Part shown: piece by piece, positions 1-5,518 of the stretch
How positions within the stretch are numbered: the stretch's first letter is position 1
Layout of the letters: each line of letters begins with the position of its first letter
Assembly (NCBI GenBank): GCA_900555785.1
Contig: USMO01000011.1
Coordinates: forward strand, 1 to 16,303
Direction: 5' to 3'
DNA: 16,303 bases
Source of the DNA: an uncultured Eubacteriales bacterium
Lineage (GTDB): Bacteria > Bacillota > Clostridia > Oscillospirales > CAG-272
Notes under the pieces: generated by a model
Database searches by the model: none
What the model was told of the DNA's origin: nothing
Seen by the model: the letters and a program-made list of their open reading frames with translations, nothing else
Translations under genes and position numbers: made by a program

Positions 1-489
1 TCGTTCTTTTCCGGTGAAGCGACTGCCAACCGGCGCTTTGCGGACCTTCTGCGCGCCAGCGGCTTTACGGTGACCGTTTTCGAGCCTGCGCCCGGTTTGG
101 AGGGCTTTATGACGCCTGTTCGGGAGACTGTCGGGAAGTACGATCTGATTCTGTATGCTGCCGAGCTGGTCACCAAGTCCAATCAGACCGTTGTGCGCCC
201 CGAATGGAGCAGCCCGATGGGGGCAAACGTGCCGGTCTGGTGTCATTCCGTGCCGACCGTATTCGTGTCGTTCGAAAACCCTTACCATCTAGTCGATGTT
301 CCGCAGGTTCGGACCTTTGTCAACTGCTACGGTGGCAGCGAGCCCTTCCTCCGCGCCGCCCTCTCCAAGCTGATGGGCAAAAGCCGCTTTCTCGGCAAAT
401 CACCCGTTGACCCCTTCTGCGGAAAGTGGGAGTGCAAGCATGTGGGGGAGGGGAGAAGACCTCGGGACTCTGTCCCGAACCCTGCTTAG
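1..489 (+). CDS. C-terminal part of a GH3 family glycoside hydrolase (5' end outside window)
   Basis: The frame is open from base 1, so this is the 3' end of a longer gene; 162 codons are visible. The segment around residues 60-115 (HSVPTVFVSFENPYHLVDVP, then FVNCYGG) and the ending DPFCGKWECK resemble the C-terminal domain of clostridial family 3 glycoside hydrolases of the beta-N-acetylhexosaminidase (NagZ-like) type. The catalytic (beta/alpha)8 domain lies upstream and is not seen, so substrate and localisation cannot be judged. In the family the protein normally ends shortly after the DPFCGKW motif. Here about 12-15 more codons (ending RRPRDSVPNPA) follow, and from base 457 they are encoded by the palindromic element at 457-694, so the natural C-terminus has probably been replaced or extended by the element. 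The gene is convergent with the dehydrogenase at 700-1461. The family call is from recognition of the motif only. Confidence 0.72.
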   Translation, partial: SFFSGEATANRRFADLLRASGFTVTVFEPAPGLEGFMTPVRETVGKYDLILYAAELVTKSNQTVVRPEWSSPMGANVPVWCHSVPTVFVSFENPYHLVDVPQVRTFVNCYGGSEPFLRAALSKLMGKSRFLGKSPVDPFCGKWECKHVGEGRRPRDSVPNPA

Positions 490-694
490 ACCCTTCTTAG
501 GAAAGAAGGGTCTAAGGGTCCCAAGAACCTTACCTGAAAAGGGCATACCCCCCAATTTACGAACCGAAAAATTTTTCGGCGTGTGAATTGGGGGGTATGC
601 CCTTTTCAGGTAAGGTCTTTGGATTCCTAAACCTTTCTCCTTAAGAAAGGTTTAGGCGGGGATTGGGGCGGCGCCCCAAGGTCTTTCGAGGTCT
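457..694. repeat. 238-bp nested palindromic repeat element (MITE-like) between convergent genes
   Basis: The whole intergenic segment is one imperfect palindrome. Outermost ends: AGACCTCG (457-464) and CGAGGTCT (687-694). The core is a perfect 31-bp inverted repeat, 527-557 with 586-616, around a spacer holding the palindrome CCGAAAAATTTTTCGG (564-579). Each arm also carries two small hairpins: left 462-468/472-478 and 485-498/503-516; right 626-638/644-656 and 663-669/673-679. The left arm (457-557) aligns along its length with the reverse complement of the right arm (586-694). No reading frame lies inside apart from the tail of the upstream gene. It could be a non-autonomous mobile palindrome or a bidirectional transcription barrier for the two converging genes; no clear target-site duplication is visible. 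Confidence 0.85.
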
Positions 695-699
695 ATCCC

Positions 700-1461
700 T
701 CACTTCTTCTGCTGGCGGCACCAGACGGACATGACGAGGCGGTGCGGGAGGAGCTTGACGAGGCGGACCTGCGCGCGGATGGAGGCACCGCAGACCGACA
801 CGTCGCGACCCTTTTTCATGTCGCGGATAGCGCGGCGAATCACCTGATCGGGGGTAAAGAATTTGTTGTAGTAGGTGATGGTGTCATCCAGCACGGCGCG
901 GTCGAAAAATTCGGTCTTCACCCAGCCCGGGCATACCGCCATGCAGCGGATTCCGCGAGATTTCAGCTCCACGTTCAGCGCGCGGCTGAAGCTGAGTACA
1001 AACGCCTTGGTCGCGCCGTAAACCGTGATATACGGCACGGGCTGGAAAGCGGACAGCGAATCCAGCTGATAGATCTGCCCGCCTTTGTGCATGTAAGGCA
1101 GCGTCAGATAGGTCATCGCAACGTAGGCTTTGTCGTTCAGATCAATCATGTTCAGCTGCTGCGACAGGTCGATGTCACCAAACGCGCCGAACTTGCCAAA
1201 CCCGCTGGCGTTGACCAGAACCGCCACGTCGGGGTCCTCCGCTGCCAAAAGGGTCTTGTATTCGTCCAGTGACGCCGGAAGGGTCAGGTCCATCGCAAGC
1301 GGACGGATCCGGACCTGCGGAACCAGCGACTGCAGGCTTTCCAGGCGGTCCAACCTGCGGGCAATGACCCAAATTTCGTCAAACGGCGTCTCCTTTGCCA
1401 GCTGCAAGACAAACTCCCGCCCCATTCCGGACGACGCACCGGTGATAACCGCAATTTTCAT
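700..1461 (-). CDS. Short-chain dehydrogenase/reductase (SDR family)
   Basis: A 253-residue classical SDR, the usual length. The N-terminus carries the nucleotide-binding motif TGASSGMG (residues 7-14) directly after the first beta strand; NASG is at 84-87, and the catalytic pair YGATK gives Tyr148 and Lys152, with Ser135 or Ser137 as the catalytic serine. PGWVKTEF (178-185) is the usual post-active-site segment. ARR at 34-36, after the second beta strand, suggests NADPH rather than NADH. The ATG at 1461 was chosen because the SDR fold begins there (MKIAVITG) and GAGGGG lies just upstream; the in-frame codons further upstream run towards the promoter. The substrate cannot be told from sequence. 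It is a single-gene unit driven by the consensus promoter at 1508-1536, convergent with the GH3 gene, with the palindromic element starting 5 bp after its stop. Confidence 0.9.
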   Translation of the reverse strand: MKIAVITGASSGMGREFVLQLAKETPFDEIWVIARRLDRLESLQSLVPQVRIRPLAMDLTLPASLDEYKTLLAAEDPDVAVLVNASGFGKFGAFGDIDLSQQLNMIDLNDKAYVAMTYLTLPYMHKGGQIYQLDSLSAFQPVPYITVYGATKAFVLSFSRALNVELKSRGIRCMAVCPGWVKTEFFDRAVLDDTITYYNKFFTPDQVIRRAIRDMKKGRDVSVCGASIRAQVRLVKLLPHRLVMSVWCRQQKK

Positions 1462-1507
1462 AGTTTTCCCCTCTCCCGCTCCTGCGTAACGACCGCGAAG
1501 CAATCTT

Positions 1508-1536
1508 ATTATACCCTACGGCAGGGCGCTTGTCAA
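1508..1536 (-). promoter_or_regulatory. Sigma-A promoter of the SDR gene
   Basis: On the minus strand TTGACA (1531-1536) and TATAAT (1508-1513) are separated by exactly 17 bp, a perfect consensus. Transcription would start near 1501, about 40 nt before the ATG at 1461. It is divergent from the promoter at 1587-1615. Confidence 0.85.
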
Positions 1537-1586
1537 GCCCCGAGACCGATTTTGCGGCATGCGATGGAATTTTTTTGAAAAAAGAC

Positions 1587-1615
1587 TTGCAATCCGGCGC
1601 CGATTCGTTTATAAT
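1587..1615 (+). promoter_or_regulatory. Sigma-A promoter of the 1651-2982 gene pair
   Basis: TTGCAA (1587-1592), 17-bp spacer, TATAAT (1610-1615). The start site would be near 1622, leaving a ~29-nt leader that carries the ribosome binding site AGGAGG before the ATG at 1651. Confidence 0.8.
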
Positions 1616-1650
1616 AGAAGCAGAAAGAAACAGGACAGGAGGAACAGACC

Positions 1651-2118
1651 ATGAAACGAATCGCGAAACGGTGCCTGATTGTACTTTTGAGCCTTGCCGG
1701 TGCGGCGAGCGTCCTTGCATTGGGAACGGTGCTGCTGGTCCGGGCTAACAACCGCGGTCTGACCGGCATCCGGACCAAAACGGCGAAGAACGGGGACGTG
1801 ACCGCCTATGTCAGCTGCAGCGGGCTAAGCGGCTACAGCGTGCAGGCGGTCGGTCCGGAAACACAGGCGTATAACGGCGAGCGCCCGCTGCCGGTCTCCG
1901 TGTTAGGCAGCAACGTTGTCTGCGTTGCCCTGTACGACACCAATGCAGCCGACAGCTTCCTGAAAGCCTACCGCGCGGGGATCCGCTACGAGCTGCCGGG
2001 GACCGACCTGTCGTTCCTGTTCGTCTTTCCGGACGATCACGGGGTCTGGGTCTACATCGGCTCCGATGCCCCGCTCCCAGCCGACAGCGTGGTTGTCAAA
2101 ACGGGGCTGTTCGATTGA
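1651..2118 (+). CDS. Small membrane-anchored extracytoplasmic protein, function unknown
   Basis: 155 residues. The start has positive charges (MKRIAKR) followed by a hydrophobic segment at about 8-30 with no lipobox, so it is a signal anchor or uncleaved signal peptide; the remaining ~120 residues should be outside the cell. That part is Val/Gly/Ser rich and looks like a small beta-rich domain, with single cysteines near 56 and 91 that could pair. AGGAGG is 9 nt before the ATG and a good promoter lies upstream. The stop is 27 bp before the next gene, also a membrane protein, so the two are probably co-transcribed. I do not recognise the family. Confidence 0.8.
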   Translation: MKRIAKRCLIVLLSLAGAASVLALGTVLLVRANNRGLTGIRTKTAKNGDVTAYVSCSGLSGYSVQAVGPETQAYNGERPLPVSVLGSNVVCVALYDTNAADSFLKAYRAGIRYELPGTDLSFLFVFPDDHGVWVYIGSDAPLPADSVVVKTGLFD

Positions 2119-2145
2119 CATTCATATTAAGAAACGGAGACGCAT

Positions 2146-2982
2146 ATGAACCAGTCGACACGAGATTCCATGTATGACCAATTGACACGCAACACGCTGT
2201 TTTTGATTCTTCTTCCGATTGTCGGAATCCTTATCGGCTGGTTTGGCTTCATCCGACCGCAATTTGATAACGTGCCGGTTACAAGAGCCGAGGCGCAATC
2301 GGTCTCCGGCAGTTTTGAAGAATACGAAGTCTCCAAGAATTACCGCGATCTTGTCTTTTCGGGCGGGACCTCCTACCCGGTCTACCCGCACACCGAAACC
2401 GCAGAATTTCAGGACCGGATGAAGTCGCTGGAGAAAGGCACGCACCTGACAATCGCAATTCATCCCAAGAGCGGCTACGTCATCGGGATTCGGACCGACA
2501 CCGAGGAACTGCTCAATTTTGAAACCTCCCAGCAGGAAATCTATCAGTATGGCAAGGGATATATCTGGATTGGCGCTTTCTTTATTCTGGCATCGTTTCT
2601 CGTCACCGGAATCGGCTTTTACGAAAAGGCTGCCAGGAAGAAAGAGGACATGCGGCAGCGCCTGCAGCGGGCACGGACCAAGAAGAACGCGCAGGGACGG
2701 TATACCCCACCCCTGCGGGATGCCGAACCGCTCGGAAAAGGAAAGGTCCTCCTGCGCACCAAAAAGCAGGGCTACACCATCCATTACCGTCGCCTGAAAA
2801 CCGTAAACGAGCTGGTGGTCAACGGCAAGGTGTATGACGAGATGAAGGCGCTGGTTGAACCGGAGCACAACCTGTGCGCGATGATTGACGGACACTGCAT
2901 CGAAGCAGGTCAGGACAATGACTTTTTCTGCTACATCCGCTTTGACGGCGAAACCGTTGCCATGAAAAAGCGGTATTTCTGA
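2146..2982 (+). CDS. Two-TM membrane protein, function unknown
   Basis: 278 residues. Transmembrane segments lie at about 16-37 and 138-158. The ~100 residues between them (38-137) should form an extracytoplasmic domain. After the second TM there is a very basic, probably alpha-helical stretch (160-182, KKEDMRQRLQRARTKKN) and then a ~90-residue C-terminal domain with alternating strands (VLLRTKKQGYTIHYRR, VVNGKVYDEM) that should be cytoplasmic. The start is supported by a GGAG about 7 nt upstream. It follows the 1651-2118 gene at 27 bp. No terminator is seen after it. I do not recognise the family; an envelope role is a guess from topology alone. Confidence 0.8.
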   Translation: MNQSTRDSMYDQLTRNTLFLILLPIVGILIGWFGFIRPQFDNVPVTRAEAQSVSGSFEEYEVSKNYRDLVFSGGTSYPVYPHTETAEFQDRMKSLEKGTHLTIAIHPKSGYVIGIRTDTEELLNFETSQQEIYQYGKGYIWIGAFFILASFLVTGIGFYEKAARKKEDMRQRLQRARTKKNAQGRYTPPLRDAEPLGKGKVLLRTKKQGYTIHYRRLKTVNELVVNGKVYDEMKALVEPEHNLCAMIDGHCIEAGQDNDFFCYIRFDGETVAMKKRYF

Positions 2983-3054
2983 CGGTCCGGCACGGGAATT
3001 TGCAGAACCGCGCCAAAAACGACGCAAATAATTGTAAATTTTTCACATATCCCC

Positions 3055-3083
3055 TTCCAATTTGTTCCGAACTATGCTATAAT
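3055..3083 (+). promoter_or_regulatory. Sigma-A promoter of the 3126-3551 gene
   Basis: TTCCAA (3055-3060), 17-bp spacer, TATAAT (3078-3083), with an extended -10 (TGC directly before TATAAT). The start site would be near 3090, giving a ~36-nt leader with GGAGG before the ATG at 3126. Confidence 0.78.
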
Positions 3084-3125
3084 AGTTCAGATAGAAACCC
3101 GAAACAAAAAACGGAGGAAACAGAC

Positions 3126-3551
3126 ATGGCAATCAAGATGAGAATTTTATACGCATCGGGAAAGAAAAAGATCCGCAATCTCGCAAACGAGATCAAGGAC
3201 CACTACTCGCTGGCGTTCAACTCGGTAGACGTCATTCCACCCGCGTATTCCTGCGACAAGGAGCGCATCGTTCTGCTGGCGGTTTCCGCAAAGAAGGACA
3301 TCAGCGATTCCGTCAGCCTGTTCTGCAAGGAACTGACCAAAGCCCGCGCGCAGAATGTGGCGCTGATCATCGACGGTGACGAAGCGGCGGCAAAGAAGCT
3401 GAAGGAGATTCTGACCGAGGCAGGTACCAACGTCATCGAGGAAGTTCTGTACGTAAACGGCGGGTTCCCGATCTTCGGCGAAAAGCTCAAGGAAGAGGAA
3501 AAGACAGCAGCCTTCGCGTGGGTCGACCGCGTGATGGAAAGCCTGAAATAA
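3126..3551 (+). CDS. Small alpha/beta protein, possibly flavodoxin-like
   Basis: 141 residues, soluble, no signal or TM. The pattern is alternating strands and helices: strands at about 5-9 (MRILYA), 48-53 (IVLLAV), 77-83 (NVALIID) and 104-110 (EEVLYVN), with the first strand followed by a Ser/Gly/Lys loop (ASGKKK) where flavodoxins place their phosphate loop. That makes a flavodoxin-like Rossmann domain plausible, but the classical T/S-rich phosphate loop is not clear and FMN binding is not shown. ATG at 3126 was chosen because GGAGG lies 7-8 nt upstream; longer in-frame starts would lie upstream of the promoter. It is a self-contained unit with a strong promoter and a terminator right after the stop, consistent with a well-expressed stand-alone gene. 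Confidence 0.82.
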   Translation: MAIKMRILYASGKKKIRNLANEIKDHYSLAFNSVDVIPPAYSCDKERIVLLAVSAKKDISDSVSLFCKELTKARAQNVALIIDGDEAAAKKLKEILTEAGTNVIEEVLYVNGGFPIFGEKLKEEEKTAAFAWVDRVMESLK

Positions 3552-3562
3552 GCAAGACAAAA

Positions 3563-3593
3563 CCTCCGGCGCCAGTCGTGCCGGAGGCTTTTT
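3563..3593 (+). terminator. Rho-independent terminator after the flavodoxin-like gene
   Basis: Perfect 8-bp GC-rich stem CCTCCGGC (3563-3570) with GCCGGAGG (3580-3587), 9-nt loop, then C and five T. It starts 11 bp after the stop codon. Confidence 0.9.
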
Positions 3594-3609
3594 GATTCCG
3601 CTCCCCTGC

Positions 3610-3638
3610 TTGATTGCCCGTACAGGTGGCAATACTCC
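3610..3638 (+). promoter_or_regulatory. Weak promoter candidate for the 3665-4273 gene
   Basis: TTGATT (3610-3615) and TACTCC (3633-3638) with a 17-bp spacer. The -10 is poor. It is listed because the terminator at 3563-3593 makes a separate promoter for the next gene likely and nothing better lies between. Confidence 0.3.
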
Positions 3639-3664
3639 GAAAAAAGGCAGAAAGGCGGGAGACG

Positions 3665-4273
3665 ATGGACCGACAGGCAGAAAAACTGCTCCGGCAGGCG
3701 CAGGCACACCGGGAGATTGGCGCACGCCGCAGCGCCGTCTCCGACCTGATTTCGGCAATCGGCGGCGCGGGAATCGTCCGAATCTGGGGAGAGATTCTCG
3801 CCTATCTGCGGCGGCTCCGCATGCTGCGTATCATCCTGCAGGTCCTGAACTGGCTGGTTGCGCTCCTACAGGCGGGGACCCTGATTGTTCTGACCACAGC
3901 GGTCTTTTTCGTCCTGATTCCCCTGCTGGTGCTGCTGCTCATTCTGCTGCCGCTCGTCACCCTGCTGGACCGCCACAGCAGCGAAAAGCGGCTGGCAGCA
4001 GCCTTTGCGGACAGCCGGGAGGCGGTATTCCTCTTCCCCTCTGGCGCGGGGACCGCCAAAACTGCCCGGGACCTTGCAGCGGACGGAACCCGGACCGTCC
4101 TGCTGATCTCCCCCTATTGGCTCACGTCGCGCGACGCAAGCGGGCAGCCGGGACGCCGCTATGTCAACCTGCGGCAGGAACAGGCGCACGTGTTCTGCAT
4201 CCGGCGCAGCTTCTTTTTCCGCGCCCGACGGCTGGCACAGGAACAGGGGCTGGAACTGACGGTCGTTTACTGA
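3665..4273 (+). CDS. Membrane protein of unknown function with a cytoplasmic C-terminal domain
   Basis: 202 residues from ATG 3665, which has GGCGGGAG just upstream; an in-frame TTG at 3614 would add 17 residues but has no better ribosome site. A basic amphipathic N-terminus (1-50) precedes a long hydrophobic block at about 54-101, enough for two TM segments in a tight hairpin, with a dense Leu/Val/Ile run (LLVLLLILLPLV). The C-terminal ~100 residues are polar and Arg-rich (FFFRARR, QPGRRYVNLR) with no cysteine-rich or catalytic signature that I recognise. The positive-inside rule suggests both ends are cytoplasmic. It meets the lipoprotein gene tail to tail with a 7-bp overlap (4267-4273). 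Confidence 0.78.
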   Translation: MDRQAEKLLRQAQAHREIGARRSAVSDLISAIGGAGIVRIWGEILAYLRRLRMLRIILQVLNWLVALLQAGTLIVLTTAVFFVLIPLLVLLLILLPLVTLLDRHSSEKRLAAAFADSREAVFLFPSGAGTAKTARDLAADGTRTVLLISPYWLTSRDASGQPGRRYVNLRQEQAHVFCIRRSFFFRARRLAQEQGLELTVVY

Positions 4274-4902
4274 GCCGAGGTCGGGATGCCGTAGCTGGCG
4301 GCGTACTGCGCGGCATACGAGCCGGACGGGCAGACCATGCGCAGCCCGGACGCGCAGCGCTCAAATGCACCGTAGCCAATGGACGAGACCGACGCCGGAA
4401 GCGTCACCGAGGTCAGCCGGTAGCAGCCGGAGAATGCAAACCAACCAATCGAGGTCACCCCATCCGGGACGGTCACGCGCTCCAACTCGCAGTCGCGGAA
4501 TGCCCCGTCCGCAATCGCAACCACGGGCTTGCCGTCAATGGCAGACGGAATTGTCAGGACCTTCGCGGTCCCGGTCCAACCGGTCACCGTCACCCCGCTC
4601 CCAACCGCTTCGTATGTAAATCCGGAGAGGTCGGACGAATTTCCGGCAGACGCCTGCGCAGCCAATGCGGCTTCCAGCTCCCGCAACCGGGCTTCCAAGC
4701 TGTCGCTCTGCAGCTTTTGCGCCGCGCGTACCGCTTCCAGCTGACGCTCCAGGTCCGCAATCGTCAGTTCCGGGGCTTGACCGGTCCCGTCCACCTCCCC
4801 GGATGTGCCATTCTCCCGAGGCTGCGGCTTCGTAACGCAACCGCCGAGCAGCACCGCCAGCAGCACAAGCAACAGTAGCATCCAACGTGATTTCATACCC
4901 AT
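4267..4902 (-). CDS. BspA-type leucine-rich-repeat lipoprotein
   Basis: 211 residues. The N-terminus is a lipoprotein signal: MGMKSRW, hydrophobic core 8-19, lipobox LGGC with Cys22 as the lipidated residue, so the mature protein should sit on the outer face of the membrane. A charged heptad-like stretch at about 47-84 (IADLERQLEAVRAAQKL and following) looks like a coiled coil. Residues 95-185 hold degenerate BspA/LRR_5-type repeats, recognisable as the pattern I-P-x-x-(I/V)-x-x-I-x-x-x-A-F-x-x-C, at 117-139, 144-160 and 166-183. Such repeats mediate surface protein-protein binding in known BspA-like proteins; the partner here is unknown. Three repeats is short for the family. The start at 4902 has AGGAG 9 nt upstream; MKSR two codons later is the alternative. 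Confidence 0.88.
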   Translation of the reverse strand: MGMKSRWMLLLLVLLAVLLGGCVTKPQPRENGTSGEVDGTGQAPELTIADLERQLEAVRAAQKLQSDSLEARLRELEAALAAQASAGNSSDLSGFTYEAVGSGVTVTGWTGTAKVLTIPSAIDGKPVVAIADGAFRDCELERVTVPDGVTSIGWFAFSGCYRLTSVTLPASVSSIGYGAFERCASGLRMVCPSGSYAAQYAASYGIPTSAQ

Positions 4903-4929
4903 CTTGTTTCACTCCTTTCGTTTGCTTTA

Positions 4930-4959
4930 ATCCTACCACAAACGGAAGGTCGAAAGCAA
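4930..4959 (-). promoter_or_regulatory. Weak promoter candidate of the lipoprotein gene
   Basis: On the minus strand TTGCTT (4954-4959) and TAGGAT (4930-4935) are 18 bp apart, about 28 nt from the ATG. Both boxes deviate from consensus; it is the best match upstream. Confidence 0.4.
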
Positions 4960-5018
4960 GCGAAACCCGTCAGCAGAAGAAAAATTTTCCCAAAAAGCAA
5001 ATAATTCGGAGCATTCTC

Positions 5019-5047
5019 TTGACAAAAGCGAAAAAAAGCGGTATAAT
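5019..5047 (+). promoter_or_regulatory. Sigma-A promoter of the tRNA gene
   Basis: Perfect TTGACA (5019-5024), 17-bp spacer, perfect TATAAT (5042-5047). The predicted start near 5053 leaves only ~6 nt of 5' leader before the tRNA. Confidence 0.9.
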
Positions 5048-5058
5048 AGATACGTTGC

Positions 5059-5135
5059 GGACCATTAGCTCAGTTGGTCAGAGCCACCGGCTCATAACCG
5101 GAAGGTCCAAGGTTCGAGCCCTTGATGGTCCACCA
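5059..5135 (+). tRNA. tRNA with CAU anticodon (tRNA-Ile2 favoured; elongator tRNA-Met possible)
   Basis: Complete cloverleaf with encoded CCA: acceptor GGACCAT/ATGGTCC (5059-5065/5125-5131), D arm GCTC...GAGC, anticodon stem 5086-5090/5098-5102, loop CTCATAA (5091-5097) with anticodon CAT at 5093-5095, T arm CAAGG/CCTTG around TTCGAGC, discriminator A5132, CCA 5133-5135. The outermost anticodon-stem pair (5086-5102) is an A-A mismatch. It is not the initiator, because position 1-72 is a normal G-C pair. The GGACC acceptor start and the GGCTCATAACC anticodon arm resemble the Bacillus tRNA whose CAU is changed to lysidine-AU to read AUA isoleucine codons; elongator Met cannot be excluded from sequence alone. 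Its 3' end, from 5111, is the first copy of the tandem repeat at 5111-5461. Confidence 0.93.
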
Positions 5136-5186
5136 ACCAAATAAGGCAGAACACACGCCCTTTTGTGTGTTCTGCCTTATTTGGTT
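5135..5186 (+). other. 22-bp perfect hairpin directly after the tRNA CCA (unit 1)
   Basis: Bases 5135-5156 pair without mismatch with 5165-5186, loop 5157-5164 (GCCCTTTT). The stem begins at the last A of the tRNA CCA. The following sequence (TTATGAAGC) lacks a proper T-run, so it is not a textbook terminator; it may still stop transcription or guide 3' processing of the tRNA. Confidence 0.85.
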
Positions 5187-5302
5187 TATGAAGCGTTGAT
5201 ACTCAGAACCTTCTCCCGCAGGGAGACGATGTGCGTCACATAACCTACCGGAACGCACTCTTTCTATCGCACATCTTGGTTCTGAGCCCTTGATGGTCCA
5301 CC

Positions 5303-5351
5303 AACCAAGTAAGACAGGACACATGCCTTTTGTGTCCTGTCTTACTTGGTT
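5303..5351 (+). other. 21-bp perfect hairpin of repeat unit 2
   Basis: Bases 5303-5323 pair without mismatch with 5331-5351, loop 5324-5330. It is the counterpart of the hairpin at 5135-5186 and differs from it at three stem positions, each time with the matching change on the other side. Confidence 0.85.
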
Positions 5352-5465
5352 TATGAAGCGTTGATACTCAGAACCTTCTCCCGAAGGGAGACGATGTGCG
5401 CCGTATAACCTACCGGAACGCACCTTTTTCACCGCACATCTTGGTTCTGAGCCCTTGATGGGGCA

Positions 5466-5486
5466 ACCGGTTGTTTTGCAACCGGT
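5466..5486. other. Hairpin at the end of the array, downstream of pflB
   Basis: ACCGGTTG (5466-5473) pairs with CAACCGGT (5479-5486) across a 5-nt loop. It is 33 bp past the pflB stop on the minus strand, but no T-run follows in either direction, so a terminator role is only possible, not shown. Confidence 0.5.
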
Positions 5487-5518
5487 CACCCAAGTGTTTT
5501 CGGCACCCCCCGGTCTTC

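Larger units (their letters stand above)
5111..5461 (+). repeat. Tandem array of ~166-bp units, each starting with a copy of the tRNA 3' end
   Basis: Unit 1 runs 5111-5277 and begins inside the tRNA T arm; unit 2 runs 5278-5442; unit 3 starts at 5443 and breaks off after GCCCTTGATGG at 5461. The tRNA-derived block 5116-5140 is repeated without a change at 5284-5308, although the second copy has one inserted T just before it (GGTTCTGAG for GGTTCGAG) and lacks the rest of the tRNA. Other identical blocks include 5181-5218 with 5346-5383 and 5240-5258 with 5405-5423. Each full unit has a long hairpin right after the CCA and then a second folded region (CTCAGAACC...GGTTCTGAG closing stem, TCTCCC/GGGAGA hairpin, GATGTGCG/CGCACATC stem). 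The array fills the space between the tRNA and the pflB 3' end; no protein-coding gene is supported. Confidence 0.9.

Noticed and set aside
2122..3027. A 301-codon minus-strand frame
   Set aside because: Antisense to the 2146-2982 gene, which has a ribosome site and TM segments; no ribosome site or promoter supports the antisense frame.
3592..4878. A 428-codon + strand frame
   Set aside because: It overlaps the 3665-4273 membrane protein in another frame and is antisense to the lipoprotein; its Pro/Arg/Gly-rich content is typical of a shadow frame.
5059..5461. Genomic island attachment sites (attL/attR) at the tRNA
   Set aside because: The tRNA 3' end is duplicated, but the copies are only ~167 bp apart, no integrase is in the window, and a covarying hairpin is part of each unit, so a simple island boundary is not supported.
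5111..5461. CRISPR array
   Set aside because: Units are ~166 bp with similar sequence throughout rather than short identical repeats with unique spacers, and no cas genes are present.
5070..5489. A 139-codon minus-strand frame with internally repeated peptide
   Set aside because: It runs through the tRNA and the tandem repeat; the peptide repeats only mirror the DNA repeat units, and hairpins and the tRNA explain the conservation.
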